A stretch of 5,606 nt of DNA from Polynucleobacter sp. Lineage in GTDB: Bacteria; Pseudomonadota; Gammaproteobacteria; Burkholderiales; Burkholderiaceae. How positions within the stretch are numbered: position 1 is the stretch's first letter; the number at the start of each line of letters is the position of its first letter. The stretch covers positions 1 to 5,606 of the forward strand of contig JAGVCB010000166.1 of assembly GCA_020059445.1 (NCBI GenBank). Reading direction: 5' to 3'. The position numbers and the translations under genes are program-made. The notes under the pieces were generated by a model that worked only from the letters and a program-made list of their open reading frames with translations, searched no databases and was not told the origin of the DNA. Of the stretch, positions 1-4,782 are shown in pieces.

Positions 1-938
1 CCATAATTTCCCACTTCAACTTCTTCAATTGGTTGAACATGACGACCTTCAACAGCTTTTTTGATAAGCTCTTTCAGTTGTTCATCATTGCTGACATGAG
101 TGCCTTCGTTCACTGTTTTATGGGCATTGGGGCTGAGAACACCAATAACATCATAAGCACAAACGCGAGCTTTGGTCAGTTCACCTTTAGGAACAGCAAT
201 GAAGTCTTCTGGATTGACCAGAACAATCAAGGTAGCTGTTCCAGAGAAACTTTTCATATATCCGAGATTGGCTACATGAAGACCAGTCGAACAAGAATTG
301 TGACGACTGGAATCAACCAGATCAATTTTCATGATGACTCGTGATCCAACACGTTGATTCACTTTGCCAGTGTGACAATCTGCATAGAATCCAGTTTCAG
401 TGCCATTTTTCACACGTTTGTATGCAATGATTCGACCATCATTGGTGAGAGGCATTTCAGACTGTTTGATGAACTGCATCAGGTCTTCGCCTGAATGTTT
501 GCGAGCATCAAGAACAGGAGCCAAACGTTTCAAGAAATTTGCAACTGAAGGTGATTTTTCTTGAGCAGCACGTTTGATATGTCCTGTCAGGTTTTCAACA
601 TCAGGGATAGGAATTTTTTTTTCCCCAACAGTGACTTCAACAGCCACTTTACGAGGATAGAAAATACCTTGAACTTCTCGTCCATCAATGACTTGAGTGA
701 CGACAATTCCTTCACCTTCAAAATCAGAAGATATAATTGAAGCGATTGCTTGAAATTGAGACAAGTCAATTTCAACTGCATTTTTGCCAGAAAGTTGTGG
801 AGCCAAAAATTCAGAAATTTTGGCAGTGTCGTATTCACTATCGTTTTTGATTTCGATGATTTCTCCATGGATGGTGAAAAGTGATATTTTATCACTTGAG
901 ACCAACATAGAGATGATTTGTTTTTTCATATTGTCCAT
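1..938 (-). CDS. rIIB: rIIB-like protein, C-terminus cut by window edge
   Basis: Translating the minus strand from the ATG at 938 gives 312 residues with no stop before the window edge, so the gene is partial at its 3' end. T4 RIIB is about this long, so little may be missing. The diagnostic part is residues 163-225: PLTNDGRIIAYKRVK, then FYADCHTGKVNQRVGSRV, then CSTGLHVANLGY, a block I recognise from RIIB-like proteins of T4-like and other phages. In T4, RIIB acts with RIIA at the membrane, is needed for growth on RexAB-expressing lambda lysogens and affects lysis inhibition; its biochemical activity is not established. The start at 938 is chosen because GAAGGAA (950-944) lies 5 nt upstream; an in-frame ATG at 929 is less well spaced. 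The gap to the rIIA stop is 10 nt, and the Shine-Dalgarno touches that stop, so translational coupling is likely. GC content here is about 42%, higher than in the middle of rIIA. Confidence 0.94.
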   Translation of the reverse strand, partial: MDNMKKQIISMLVSSDKISLFTIHGEIIEIKNDSEYDTAKISEFLAPQLSGKNAVEIDLSQFQAIASIISSDFEGEGIVVTQVIDGREVQGIFYPRKVAVEVTVGEKKIPIPDVENLTGHIKRAAQEKSPSVANFLKRLAPVLDARKHSGEDLMQFIKQSEMPLTNDGRIIAYKRVKNGTETGFYADCHTGKVNQRVGSRVIMKIDLVDSSRHNSCSTGLHVANLGYMKSFSGTATLIVLVNPEDFIAVPKGELTKARVCAYDVIGVLSPNAHKTVNEGTHVSNDEQLKELIKKAVEGRHVQPIEEVEVGNY

Positions 939-948
939 TTGGATTCCT

Positions 949-3465
949 TCAACTGAAGAGTTTCATTGCTGCAATGATCTTATCCACCACTTTGTCCTTA
1001 TCATCTGAACCAGCAGAAGACCAAAGAGAAGACAAAGCATATGATGTAAACATCTGTAAAGAATTGCACATTTTAACAATGTTTTGTTTTTCTGGATCTG
1101 TATCCCAAAGATGTTCGATTCTTTTTTTAACTTTTTCATTAAAATTGTAAGAAAAGCACTCGCTTGATTTAATTACTTTAAGGGCTTCACTATCAGCCCA
1201 AAAATTAAGATCATTTGGGTCAATAGGTTCCATACCCAATTCAAGTTGAATTAGGGGATGGAATATCATTTCATCAGACAAGTTAGATTTTTTTCTGATA
1301 ATTTGACCTCGAATAAGATTTCTCATTCTTTCTTCATCAGTAGAAAGTTGGATAAACCAATTTTCAATTTCTTCATGGAAAGGAATCACTCCTTTGGTAT
1401 GGAGCTTATCTGCACTTTTTTTGTAACCAACCAAAACAGTTTTTGGGTGAATTTTAGTAAACCAAGCAACAAGAGATGGAGCTGGTTTCAAATAACTACA
1501 TCCATGAATCATGTGTGTAGTGAGGTACAAAAAGTGAGTTGGATTATCTATCAATTCACTTGATTTCCAATCAGCAAACTCTATTGCAAGTTTATTAAAA
1601 GTAGATGAAGCTTTCTTAGGTTTGACAACTGCTTTCACAGGTTCATCACCCTCAATAACGATGAATCCCATATGGGTTAGGATCTCCAAAGCTTTCTCAT
1701 AAGCACCTTGACGTTTATGAACAACATAACCAGGTAGAACACAGGATGTATCATTTTGGTATTCATAAACAGAATTCATAGTTTTTTTATTATTCCTAAA
1801 TTTTTCAGGAATATGAGTACTGTTTAGAGTTGAAATTGTTTTTGCAATGATGATAGTTTTTTGCATCATCATAAAGTTTAACTTTGTTGAATCTGTTTTG
1901 TGATAAACAGCATTTAGATCAACAAGACCATCTTTCCTTTTCAATCTTGGATCATCAGCTTCAAGAGTTCCAACACCCCATTTTGTTTTTTGTTTGTTTG
2001 ATTTGGAACGTTCTTGAATTACAGTGGTGTATTTGTTTCCAATTGGGAAATGAAGAACTGGGATAAGAGTATCATCATTTGGAAAAGCTTCTTTCATCTT
2101 TTTAATGAAAGTCATTTGATCAATTAGAAATCGTGTGTTGTAGATATTAGCCACAAAATTTAAAGCAAGTTTTCTAATTCCTGTTTTGAAAATTGGTTCT
2201 TTGAGTAATTTGAATGCAAGATTTTTGTGATCTGGAAATGTTTCAATAAAAGCATGTGCAAAAATAACTTTCCAACTATCAAAACCAACATAGTTTGTGA
2301 TAGCGCCTGTTTTAACCAAAATTAATTCAACTGCAATTTTCCAAACATTCAAATCAATATTTGATGGTTTATTTTCAATGAGTTTCAGTTTCAAATCTAT
2401 CAGATCATTATATGAGTTTGTAAATGCAATATCATAAGCATTATAAAATGCAAAATGACCTTGAACACCTTCTTTTTTATGTTTTTCAAATAACGTTTGA
2501 AAGAATAGTTTAATCAAAGGATTGAAAGTTTCTTGGAATTTTTCAGTGCAACGTTCAAAAACTGCTTTAACAGTTTCTTTAGATTTTTCTCCCATATTGA
2601 GACCTTCTCTATTTGGAAGAGGACTCAAAGAATCTGGTGCAAAACCAACATAAATGTTTTTGTTGTTAGCCAACAAACGAAGGAATGAGTATTCATCTTT
2701 GTATTCAGGATTTTCAGGAATCAAATAACGAACACCACCATAAACAGCATAGATGTTTCTTCCTGTTCTTGTTTTTTCAACATGATATGCTCCAGGAGTA
2801 ACTGATTCAGATTCAATCAATTCAACTGGATCATCCATGTAATGAATGTTTGCTTTGATACCACTCAAAAATAAAACATCTTTGACCAAATCATATGCAC
2901 GAAATTCAGAATCCTTTTTCAAAGGAACTGTGACCATTAGACCTGTTTCAGTTGTAGGAACACGAACCAAACATGTCATCCCTGGTTTTCCTTCATTGGC
3001 TTCAGAAACCCTGGAAATGAGATACATATTTTTTGTCCCACCAAAATGGGAAGTGACTGTGAAAGATTCGGTGTAAGCAAATGGAGATTTGCTTCCTAAA
3101 CCAAAACCACCTGTCTGATTTTTCAGGTTACGTTTGGTTGAACCACCATACATGCAGTAAATTTGGTGCATGTTGTTATCATTTTCACCTGGTTCAATAC
3201 CAGGCCCATAATCTCGAACAATGAGACCTGTAGTGTCATTGATGTAGATGTCGATTGGCTTGTCTTGGCAGTTAGCCATACGATGGGCATCCCATGCATT
3301 GAACATAATCTCTTGGATCATGGTGCGAAGAGGGTGCTGATAAAATCCAGTTGAAAGCATACTCATGAGCATTGGGTCATCAGTTACACCAAAACTTCTG
3401 GTTACAAATGATTGCCCAACAAGGATCTCATTTTGGGTGAATTCTGTGCCATTGATGACTTGCAT
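949..3465 (-). CDS. rIIA: rIIA-like protein with N-terminal GHKL (Bergerat) ATPase fold
   Basis: An 838-residue protein that opens with a clear GHKL ATP-binding fold. The N-box is E52-x3-N56-x2-D59-A60, the G1 box is D85-Y-G87-P-G89, and the G2 lid is GGFGLGSKSPFAY at 119-131. This domain ends near residue 240; the remaining 600 residues are lysine-rich and I recognise no catalytic motif in them. The fold and the directly adjacent rIIB identify it as RIIA-like. T4 RIIA is about 725 residues, so this version is longer. T4 RIIA is a membrane-associated early protein needed with RIIB against RexAB exclusion. The ATG at 3465 has a good Shine-Dalgarno, AAAGGAA at 3479-3473, with a 7-nt spacer. The stop is TGA, followed 10 nt later by rIIB. 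The N-terminal third is clearly richer in GC (50% at 3241-3300) than the middle (27% at 2101-2160). The 163-nt leader upstream carries several inverted repeats and follows a terminator, so this gene should head its own transcript. Confidence 0.95.
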   Translation of the reverse strand: MQVINGTEFTQNEILVGQSFVTRSFGVTDDPMLMSMLSTGFYQHPLRTMIQEIMFNAWDAHRMANCQDKPIDIYINDTTGLIVRDYGPGIEPGENDNNMHQIYCMYGGSTKRNLKNQTGGFGLGSKSPFAYTESFTVTSHFGGTKNMYLISRVSEANEGKPGMTCLVRVPTTETGLMVTVPLKKDSEFRAYDLVKDVLFLSGIKANIHYMDDPVELIESESVTPGAYHVEKTRTGRNIYAVYGGVRYLIPENPEYKDEYSFLRLLANNKNIYVGFAPDSLSPLPNREGLNMGEKSKETVKAVFERCTEKFQETFNPLIKLFFQTLFEKHKKEGVQGHFAFYNAYDIAFTNSYNDLIDLKLKLIENKPSNIDLNVWKIAVELILVKTGAITNYVGFDSWKVIFAHAFIETFPDHKNLAFKLLKEPIFKTGIRKLALNFVANIYNTRFLIDQMTFIKKMKEAFPNDDTLIPVLHFPIGNKYTTVIQERSKSNKQKTKWGVGTLEADDPRLKRKDGLVDLNAVYHKTDSTKLNFMMMQKTIIIAKTISTLNSTHIPEKFRNNKKTMNSVYEYQNDTSCVLPGYVVHKRQGAYEKALEILTHMGFIVIEGDEPVKAVVKPKKASSTFNKLAIEFADWKSSELIDNPTHFLYLTTHMIHGCSYLKPAPSLVAWFTKIHPKTVLVGYKKSADKLHTKGVIPFHEEIENWFIQLSTDEERMRNLIRGQIIRKKSNLSDEMIFHPLIQLELGMEPIDPNDLNFWADSEALKVIKSSECFSYNFNEKVKKRIEHLWDTDPEKQNIVKMCNSLQMFTSYALSSLWSSAGSDDKDKVVDKIIAAMKLFS

Positions 3466-3508
3466 AGGTCTGTTCCTTTGGTTTTACGATGTAGAGAATT
3501 GAAGGCAA

Positions 3509-3533
3509 TCAGTATTCTTTTTGAGAATACTGA
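3509..3533 (-). repeat. Perfect 10-bp inverted repeat, 5-nt loop, upstream of rIIA
   Basis: TCAGTATTCT at 3509-3518 is the exact reverse complement of AGAATACTGA at 3524-3533, with TTTTG between. It lies about 30 nt upstream of the rIIA Shine-Dalgarno. Neither side has a T-run, so it is not an intrinsic terminator. It could be a hairpin in the leader RNA (for stability or translation control) or an operator for a dimeric DNA-binding protein. The sequence alone cannot decide between them. Confidence 0.7.
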
Positions 3534-3605
3534 AAGCCCCTAGCTCCTATGTTTCACTTCTCTGCGTGATGTCAGGCCCGTTCTTCACATAGGGGAGGAG
3601 AATTT

Positions 3606-3625
3606 CGTTGATGATGAAATCATCA
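3606..3625 (-). promoter_or_regulatory. 7-bp/3-nt-loop hairpin, candidate phage hairpin promoter for rIIA
   Basis: TGATGAT (3609-3615) and ATCATCA (3619-3625) pair perfectly around GAA on the plus strand, which is the template strand for rIIA. N4 virion RNA polymerase is known to use template-strand hairpins with a short stem, a 3-nt loop with a central purine at -11, and a template C at +1. Here the loop centre is A3617, and the base 11 positions downstream in the transcription direction is C3606, which fits. Against it, the stem is longer than the usual 5-7 bp core at its limit, nothing else in the window proves an N4-like phage, and a short palindrome next to a terminator may be chance. 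Confidence 0.25.
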
Positions 3626-3628
3626 GAT

Positions 3629-3674
3629 CAAAAAGAAAAAGAGGGAACCAAGGTCACTACTCCTTGGTTCCCTC
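3629..3674 (-). terminator. Strong intrinsic terminator of the small-gene operon
   Basis: On the minus strand a perfect 13-bp stem (3674-3662 with 3653-3641, arms GAGGGAACCAAGG and complement) with an 8-nt loop is followed directly by TTTTTCTTTTTG (3640-3629). This is a textbook Rho-independent terminator for leftward transcription. The plus strand has no T-run after the stem, so it is one-directional. It starts 20 nt after the stop of the last reading frame at 3694, which supports that frame, or an RNA gene, being the end of a transcript. It separates the small-gene train from rIIA. Confidence 0.9.
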
Positions 3675-3693
3675 TTACGTCCTATGTCTGTAG

Positions 3694-3837
3694 TCAGCTT
3701 ATATCTAGTCCTTTGTGGAAGCCTTGTGAGGATCCTACAGAGGCATTCATGGCTGAGTACATCCTACAGACAGATTCTGTTGTAAACATCTTCAAGCCTA
3801 AGGCCCCTGCACCATGATCGGAAAGGGCCTTATCCAT
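3694..3837 (-). CDS. Last small ORF of the operon, 47 aa, possibly a readthrough extension
   Basis: A 47-codon frame beginning MDKALSDHGAGALGLK and ending 20 nt before the terminator. I do not recognise it. Its ATG (3837) overlaps, as TGATG, the stop of a 10-codon GTG-started frame (3869-3837), so it could be reached by coupling. It has only a weak Shine-Dalgarno (GGAA, 3846-3843), and that lies inside a pseudoknot helix, with the ATG in the pseudoknot loop. The same frame runs back without a stop to the TGA ending the 24-aa gene at 3862. If that TGA were read through, one 80-codon product would result, with FDSEKKARE then IYDQIGNLMDKAL around the junction. Codon choice is not clearly gene-like (AGG, CTA and ATA all occur). 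The alternative is that 3849-3629 encodes a structured non-coding RNA. Confidence 0.38.
   Translation of the reverse strand: MDKALSDHGAGALGLKMFTTESVCRMYSAMNASVGSSQGFHKGLDIS
3732..3770. repeat. Two 10-bp direct repeats (ATCCTACAGA), 29 bp apart
   Basis: ATCCTACAGA occurs at 3732-3741 and again at 3761-3770 on the plus strand. The second copy extends into CTACAGACA (3764-3772), which is complementary over 9 bp to TGTCTGTAG at 3685-3693, just after the last ORF stop. The first copy can pair over 7 bp with the same target. In a transcript these would be competing long-range stems just before the terminator. They could equally be chance within coding sequence. Confidence 0.45.
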
Positions 3838-3849
3838 CAGGTTTCCGAT
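3799..3849 (-). promoter_or_regulatory. H-type RNA pseudoknot (two interleaved perfect 8-bp stems)
   Basis: In the minus-strand transcript, stem 1 is ATCGGAAA (3849-3842) with TTTCCGAT (3824-3817), and stem 2 is TAAGGCCC (3832-3825) with GGGCCTTA (3806-3799). The order is S1-S2-S1'-S2', with loop 1 of 9 nt, no base between S2 and S1', and loop 3 of 10 nt. That is the geometry of a coaxially stacked H-type pseudoknot. Stem 2 is GC-rich. Loop 1 holds the ATG of the 47-aa ORF, and stem 1 holds its GGAA. The structure begins 12 nt after the TGA at 3864-3862. Known roles for such elements are translational operators (T4 gene 32, E. coli rpsO) and recoding stimulators (MLV stop readthrough). It matches no riboswitch consensus I can recall. 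The pairing is seen; the function is inferred. Confidence 0.65.
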
Positions 3850-3861
3850 TTGGTCATAAAT

Positions 3862-3936
3862 TCATTCACGTGCCTTTTTCTCAGAGTCAAATTCAACATT
3901 TTCGACTGAATAGAAAATTCGGGTTTGAATTTGCAT
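3862..3936 (-). CDS. Small phage protein, 24 aa, ending at a possibly leaky TGA
   Basis: The frame starts at ATG 3936 behind the best Shine-Dalgarno of the small-gene train, AAGGGGG at 3950-3944 with a 7-nt spacer. It is one of the few frames here that does not overlap the gene before it. The product begins MQIQTRIFYSVENVEF and continues DSEKKARE before TGA (3864-3862), followed by A. The pattern FDSE-x-x-A-R-E resembles small phage proteins in which this segment continues into a helix, and the frame does stay open for 56 more codons after the TGA, to 3696. A pseudoknot starts 12 nt downstream of the TGA. So this may be a complete 24-aa peptide, the N-terminus of an 80-codon readthrough product, or a gene broken by a nonsense mutation. 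No function is recognised. Confidence 0.55.
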   Translation of the reverse strand: MQIQTRIFYSVENVEFDSEKKARE

Positions 3937-3948
3937 TTCTTTTCCCCC

Positions 3949-4008
3949 TTACCAAATGCCGAATTGTGCGCAAAGATTCCGCGCGTCATCATGTGTCATT
4001 CTTGCCAT
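3949..4008 (-). CDS. Micro-ORF, 19 aa, hypothetical
   Basis: A 19-codon frame (MARMTHDDARNLCAQFGIW) between two better supported small genes. The ATG at 4008 overlaps the end of the upstream gene by 13 nt. An alternative in-frame ATG at 3999 makes the ATGA overlap typical of this train and gives 16 residues. Ribosome-binding sequence is weak for both starts. It is supported only by its place in the train and the absence of another reading of this stretch. It may be no more than spacing before the strong ribosome-binding site at 3950. Confidence 0.33.
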   Translation of the reverse strand: MARMTHDDARNLCAQFGIW

Positions 4009-4106
4009 TGTCTCGACTCCACCAATTCGACTCCGATTGTTTGACGCGGGCCGAATGTGTCAACAGTTCCAGCGCCGCCGAATTGCAAATAAGCCTTGAT
4101 TGTCAT
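3996..4106 (-). CDS. Small hypothetical protein, 36 aa
   Basis: Starts at ATG 4106, two bases after the upstream stop, behind AAGGA within the duplicated 19-bp start cassette (spacer 8 nt). The product begins MTIKAYLQFGGAGTVDTFGP and ends VESRQWQE at a TGA that overlaps an in-frame ATG of the next frame. The composition (Gly, Thr, Val, aromatic) suggests a short beta-rich domain, but this is only a reading of the residues. I do not recognise a family. The good start signal, shared with its neighbour, is the main support. Confidence 0.52.
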   Translation of the reverse strand: MTIKAYLQFGGAGTVDTFGPRQTIGVELVESRQWQE

Positions 4107-4121
4107 TTCAGCATTCCTTGC
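4103..4121. repeat. 19-bp direct repeat, copy 1 (translation-start cassette)
   Basis: TCATTTCAGCATTCCTTGC, read on the minus strand as GCAAGGAATGCTGAAATGA. It contains the Shine-Dalgarno AAGGA, an 8-nt spacer and the start ATG of the 36-aa gene, and also encodes the last codons and stop (CKEC-TGA) of the 66-aa gene. It is identical to 4305-4323, which sits at the next gene boundary upstream. Confidence 0.85.
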
Positions 4122-4308
4122 AAATATAGCCGATCAATTCGCCGGTTGCGGTAATTGTCACTTGCCTATCGCTTCCCCTGACTGAAAAGCGATTTGCGCC
4201 GGTTGCGTTCCTGAGCCTTACCCGCAAAAGGGGCAAATCGCCCTCAATTTCAACCGGCATAGCCTTGTATTTGTGGCAAGCCGCGATTGTGGATTCAAAG
4301 CGGATCAT
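4108..4308 (-). CDS. Small hypothetical protein, 66 aa, with terminal CxxC
   Basis: Starts at ATG 4308, overlapping the upstream stop as ATGA, with AAGGA 8 nt upstream inside the second copy of the 19-bp cassette. The product begins MIRFESTIAACHKYKAMPVE. Its middle (residues 17-60) alternates hydrophobic and polar residues in a way that suggests beta strands, and it ends YICKEC. C11 and H12 with C63-x2-C66 could bind a metal ion, though the spacing matches no zinc finger I know. The codon use and about 55% GC fit its neighbours. It has no recognised family, but the length, start signal and tight packing make it a probable gene. Confidence 0.74.
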   Translation of the reverse strand: MIRFESTIAACHKYKAMPVEIEGDLPLLRVRLRNATGANRFSVRGSDRQVTITATGELIGYICKEC

Positions 4309-4323
4309 TTCAGCATTCCTTGC
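4305..4323. repeat. 19-bp direct repeat, copy 2 (translation-start cassette)
   Basis: Identical to 4103-4121. Here it supplies the Shine-Dalgarno and ATG of the 66-aa gene and encodes the last residues of the 37-aa gene (QGMLK-stop). The same DNA is read in different frames as coding sequence at the two sites (CKEC at one, QGMLK at the other), so it is the start signal, not a peptide, that is conserved. Confidence 0.85.
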
Positions 4324-4418
4324 CGTAGTGCGATTGCGCCTTGCGCGACATTCAAAAGTTTAGCATGGGTTTGGATCATACATCCGGCGGAGACTGCCAT
4401 CACCAACTTCAAACCCAT
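4305..4418 (-). CDS. Small hydrophobic hypothetical protein, 37 aa
   Basis: Starts at ATG 4418, overlapping the end of the 99-aa gene by 10 nt, with a purine-rich AAGGGTAGAAAG just upstream. It ends with TGA overlapping the next ATG (ATGA). The product begins MGLKLVMAVSAGCMIQTHAK and is rich in Ala, Leu, Val and Met. The first 15 residues could be a short signal-like or membrane-associated segment, but are too short to call. No family is recognised. Overlap with both neighbours and sensible linkage are the support; the second methionine (residue 7) is a possible alternative start. Confidence 0.5.
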   Translation of the reverse strand: MGLKLVMAVSAGCMIQTHAKLLNVAQGAIALRQGMLK

Positions 4419-4708
4419 GGCTTTCTACCCTTCACTTTCAGATACAGAGATTTTATTTTAGCAAGTTCGGGGTGACGACGTACCCACACTCCAGTATTGG
4501 GGTCAAACTCTTCGCGAAAGAACTTGTCCAGCTTTTCGTTGCCAGTTAGAAGCTGAGGATCAATCAGCGCAGCTTCGCCGTCAAAATGAGCATCGGACAC
4601 CAGAGAGTCTGCTTCAAACTCATAGGCATAAGCCCACAAAGAGAGGCAGATGCGACTCCGCCTCTCTCGCTCTACTTCTGAACTCCAGTTAGTCGAAGAG
4701 TGTTTCAA
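4409..4708 (-). CDS. Conserved-looking 99-aa phage protein with LigA Ia-like motif
   Basis: The largest gene of the small-gene train. It starts with TTG at 4708: the TTGA overlap with the previous stop matches the linkage of its neighbours, and no ATG occurs near the start. Residues 11-32 form a charged then aromatic helix (EVERERR, then LWAYAYEFE). Residues 34-43 are D-S-L-V-S-D-A-H-F-D. Residues 55-82 contain TGN, LDKFF, TGVW and HPEL. The piece Y-x-Y then V-S-D-A-x-F-D resembles the NMN-binding Ia domain of NAD-dependent DNA ligase (typically Y-Y with I-S-D-A-E-Y-D), but the adenylation domain is absent and the later spacing differs. The overall pattern looks like a conserved phage protein of unknown function. 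A role in NAD or NMN binding is only a suggestion. No signal peptide or membrane segment. Confidence 0.84.
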   Translation of the reverse strand: MKHSSTNWSSEVERERRSRICLSLWAYAYEFEADSLVSDAHFDGEAALIDPQLLTGNEKLDKFFREEFDPNTGVWVRRHPELAKIKSLYLKVKGRKPWV

Positions 4709-4782
4709 GGCTCACCCATGCGACTGACAGGGCCAGTTCTTCCTGCAAGATATTCGTTTGTCAATTCTTCATAAGACTTCAT
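4705..4782 (-). CDS. Micro-ORF, 25 aa, hypothetical
   Basis: ATG at 4782 stands behind AAAGGTGGTGAG, a good Shine-Dalgarno, and overlaps as TGATG the stop of a frame coming from the gene before. The product begins MKSYEELTNEYLAGRTGPVS and ends at a TGA that overlaps the TTG of the 99-aa gene (TTGA). The first 13 residues could form a short helix. It may act mainly as a leader whose translation delivers ribosomes to the weak TTG start downstream. No family is recognised. Confidence 0.52.
   Translation of the reverse strand: MKSYEELTNEYLAGRTGPVSRMGEP

Larger units (their letters stand above)
3466..3628 (-). promoter_or_regulatory. Structured 5' leader of the rIIA-rIIB operon
   Basis: This is the gap between the upstream terminator and the rIIA start, so it must hold the operon's promoter if the terminator is efficient. 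I see no convincing -35/-10 pair, which would suit a phage-specific promoter. In the transcript direction it holds: a 7-bp inverted repeat with 3-nt loop (3625-3609); a CU-rich run CTCCTCCCC (3600-3592); a long-range 7-bp stem (3593-3587 with 3552-3546); a perfect 10-bp hairpin (3533-3509); and the rIIA Shine-Dalgarno (3479-3473). The second strand of the long stem continues into GGAGCTAGGGG, which can also pair with the CU-rich run, so alternative folds are possible. It is not a tRNA: the pairing arms are too close together and no T-loop is present. Confidence 0.5.

Noticed and set aside
587..895. 102-codon minus-strand frame inside the rIIB region
   Set aside because: It lies out of frame with the rIIB-like protein, whose motifs (DGRIIAYKRV, CSTGLHVA) are unmistakable; its low-complexity Leu/Lys/Ser content is typical of a shifted reading.
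1258..1563. 101-codon plus-strand frame opposite rIIA
   Set aside because: Antisense to a clearly coding GHKL protein, with no ribosome-binding site or linkage; the same holds for the other plus-strand frames at 33-344, 784-1008, 1884-2066, 2846-3076 and 3163-3354.
3509..3533. Second terminator upstream of rIIA
   Set aside because: The hairpin is AT-rich and has no T-run on either side.
3537..3600. tRNA gene in the rII leader
   Set aside because: The outer pairing strands are only about 48-59 nt apart, and there is no T-loop or anticodon arm.
3608..3817. Plus-strand frame of 69 codons across the terminator
   Set aside because: It reads through the perfect terminator hairpin and the reverse side of the pseudoknot, and has no plus-strand gene neighbours.
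3799..3849. Hammerhead ribozyme suggested by CTGATGGA and GGAAAC on the minus strand
   Set aside because: The core order and helices of a hammerhead cannot be formed; the resemblance is limited to short strings.
3799..3864. Selenocysteine insertion element after the TGA
   Set aside because: A bacterial SECIS is a simple hairpin with a characteristic apical loop, not an interleaved pseudoknot, and the local peptide resembles no selenoprotein.
3870..4461. Plus-strand frames of 94 and 62 codons
   Set aside because: They are antisense to well-linked minus-strand small genes that have Shine-Dalgarno sequences; the plus frames have none.
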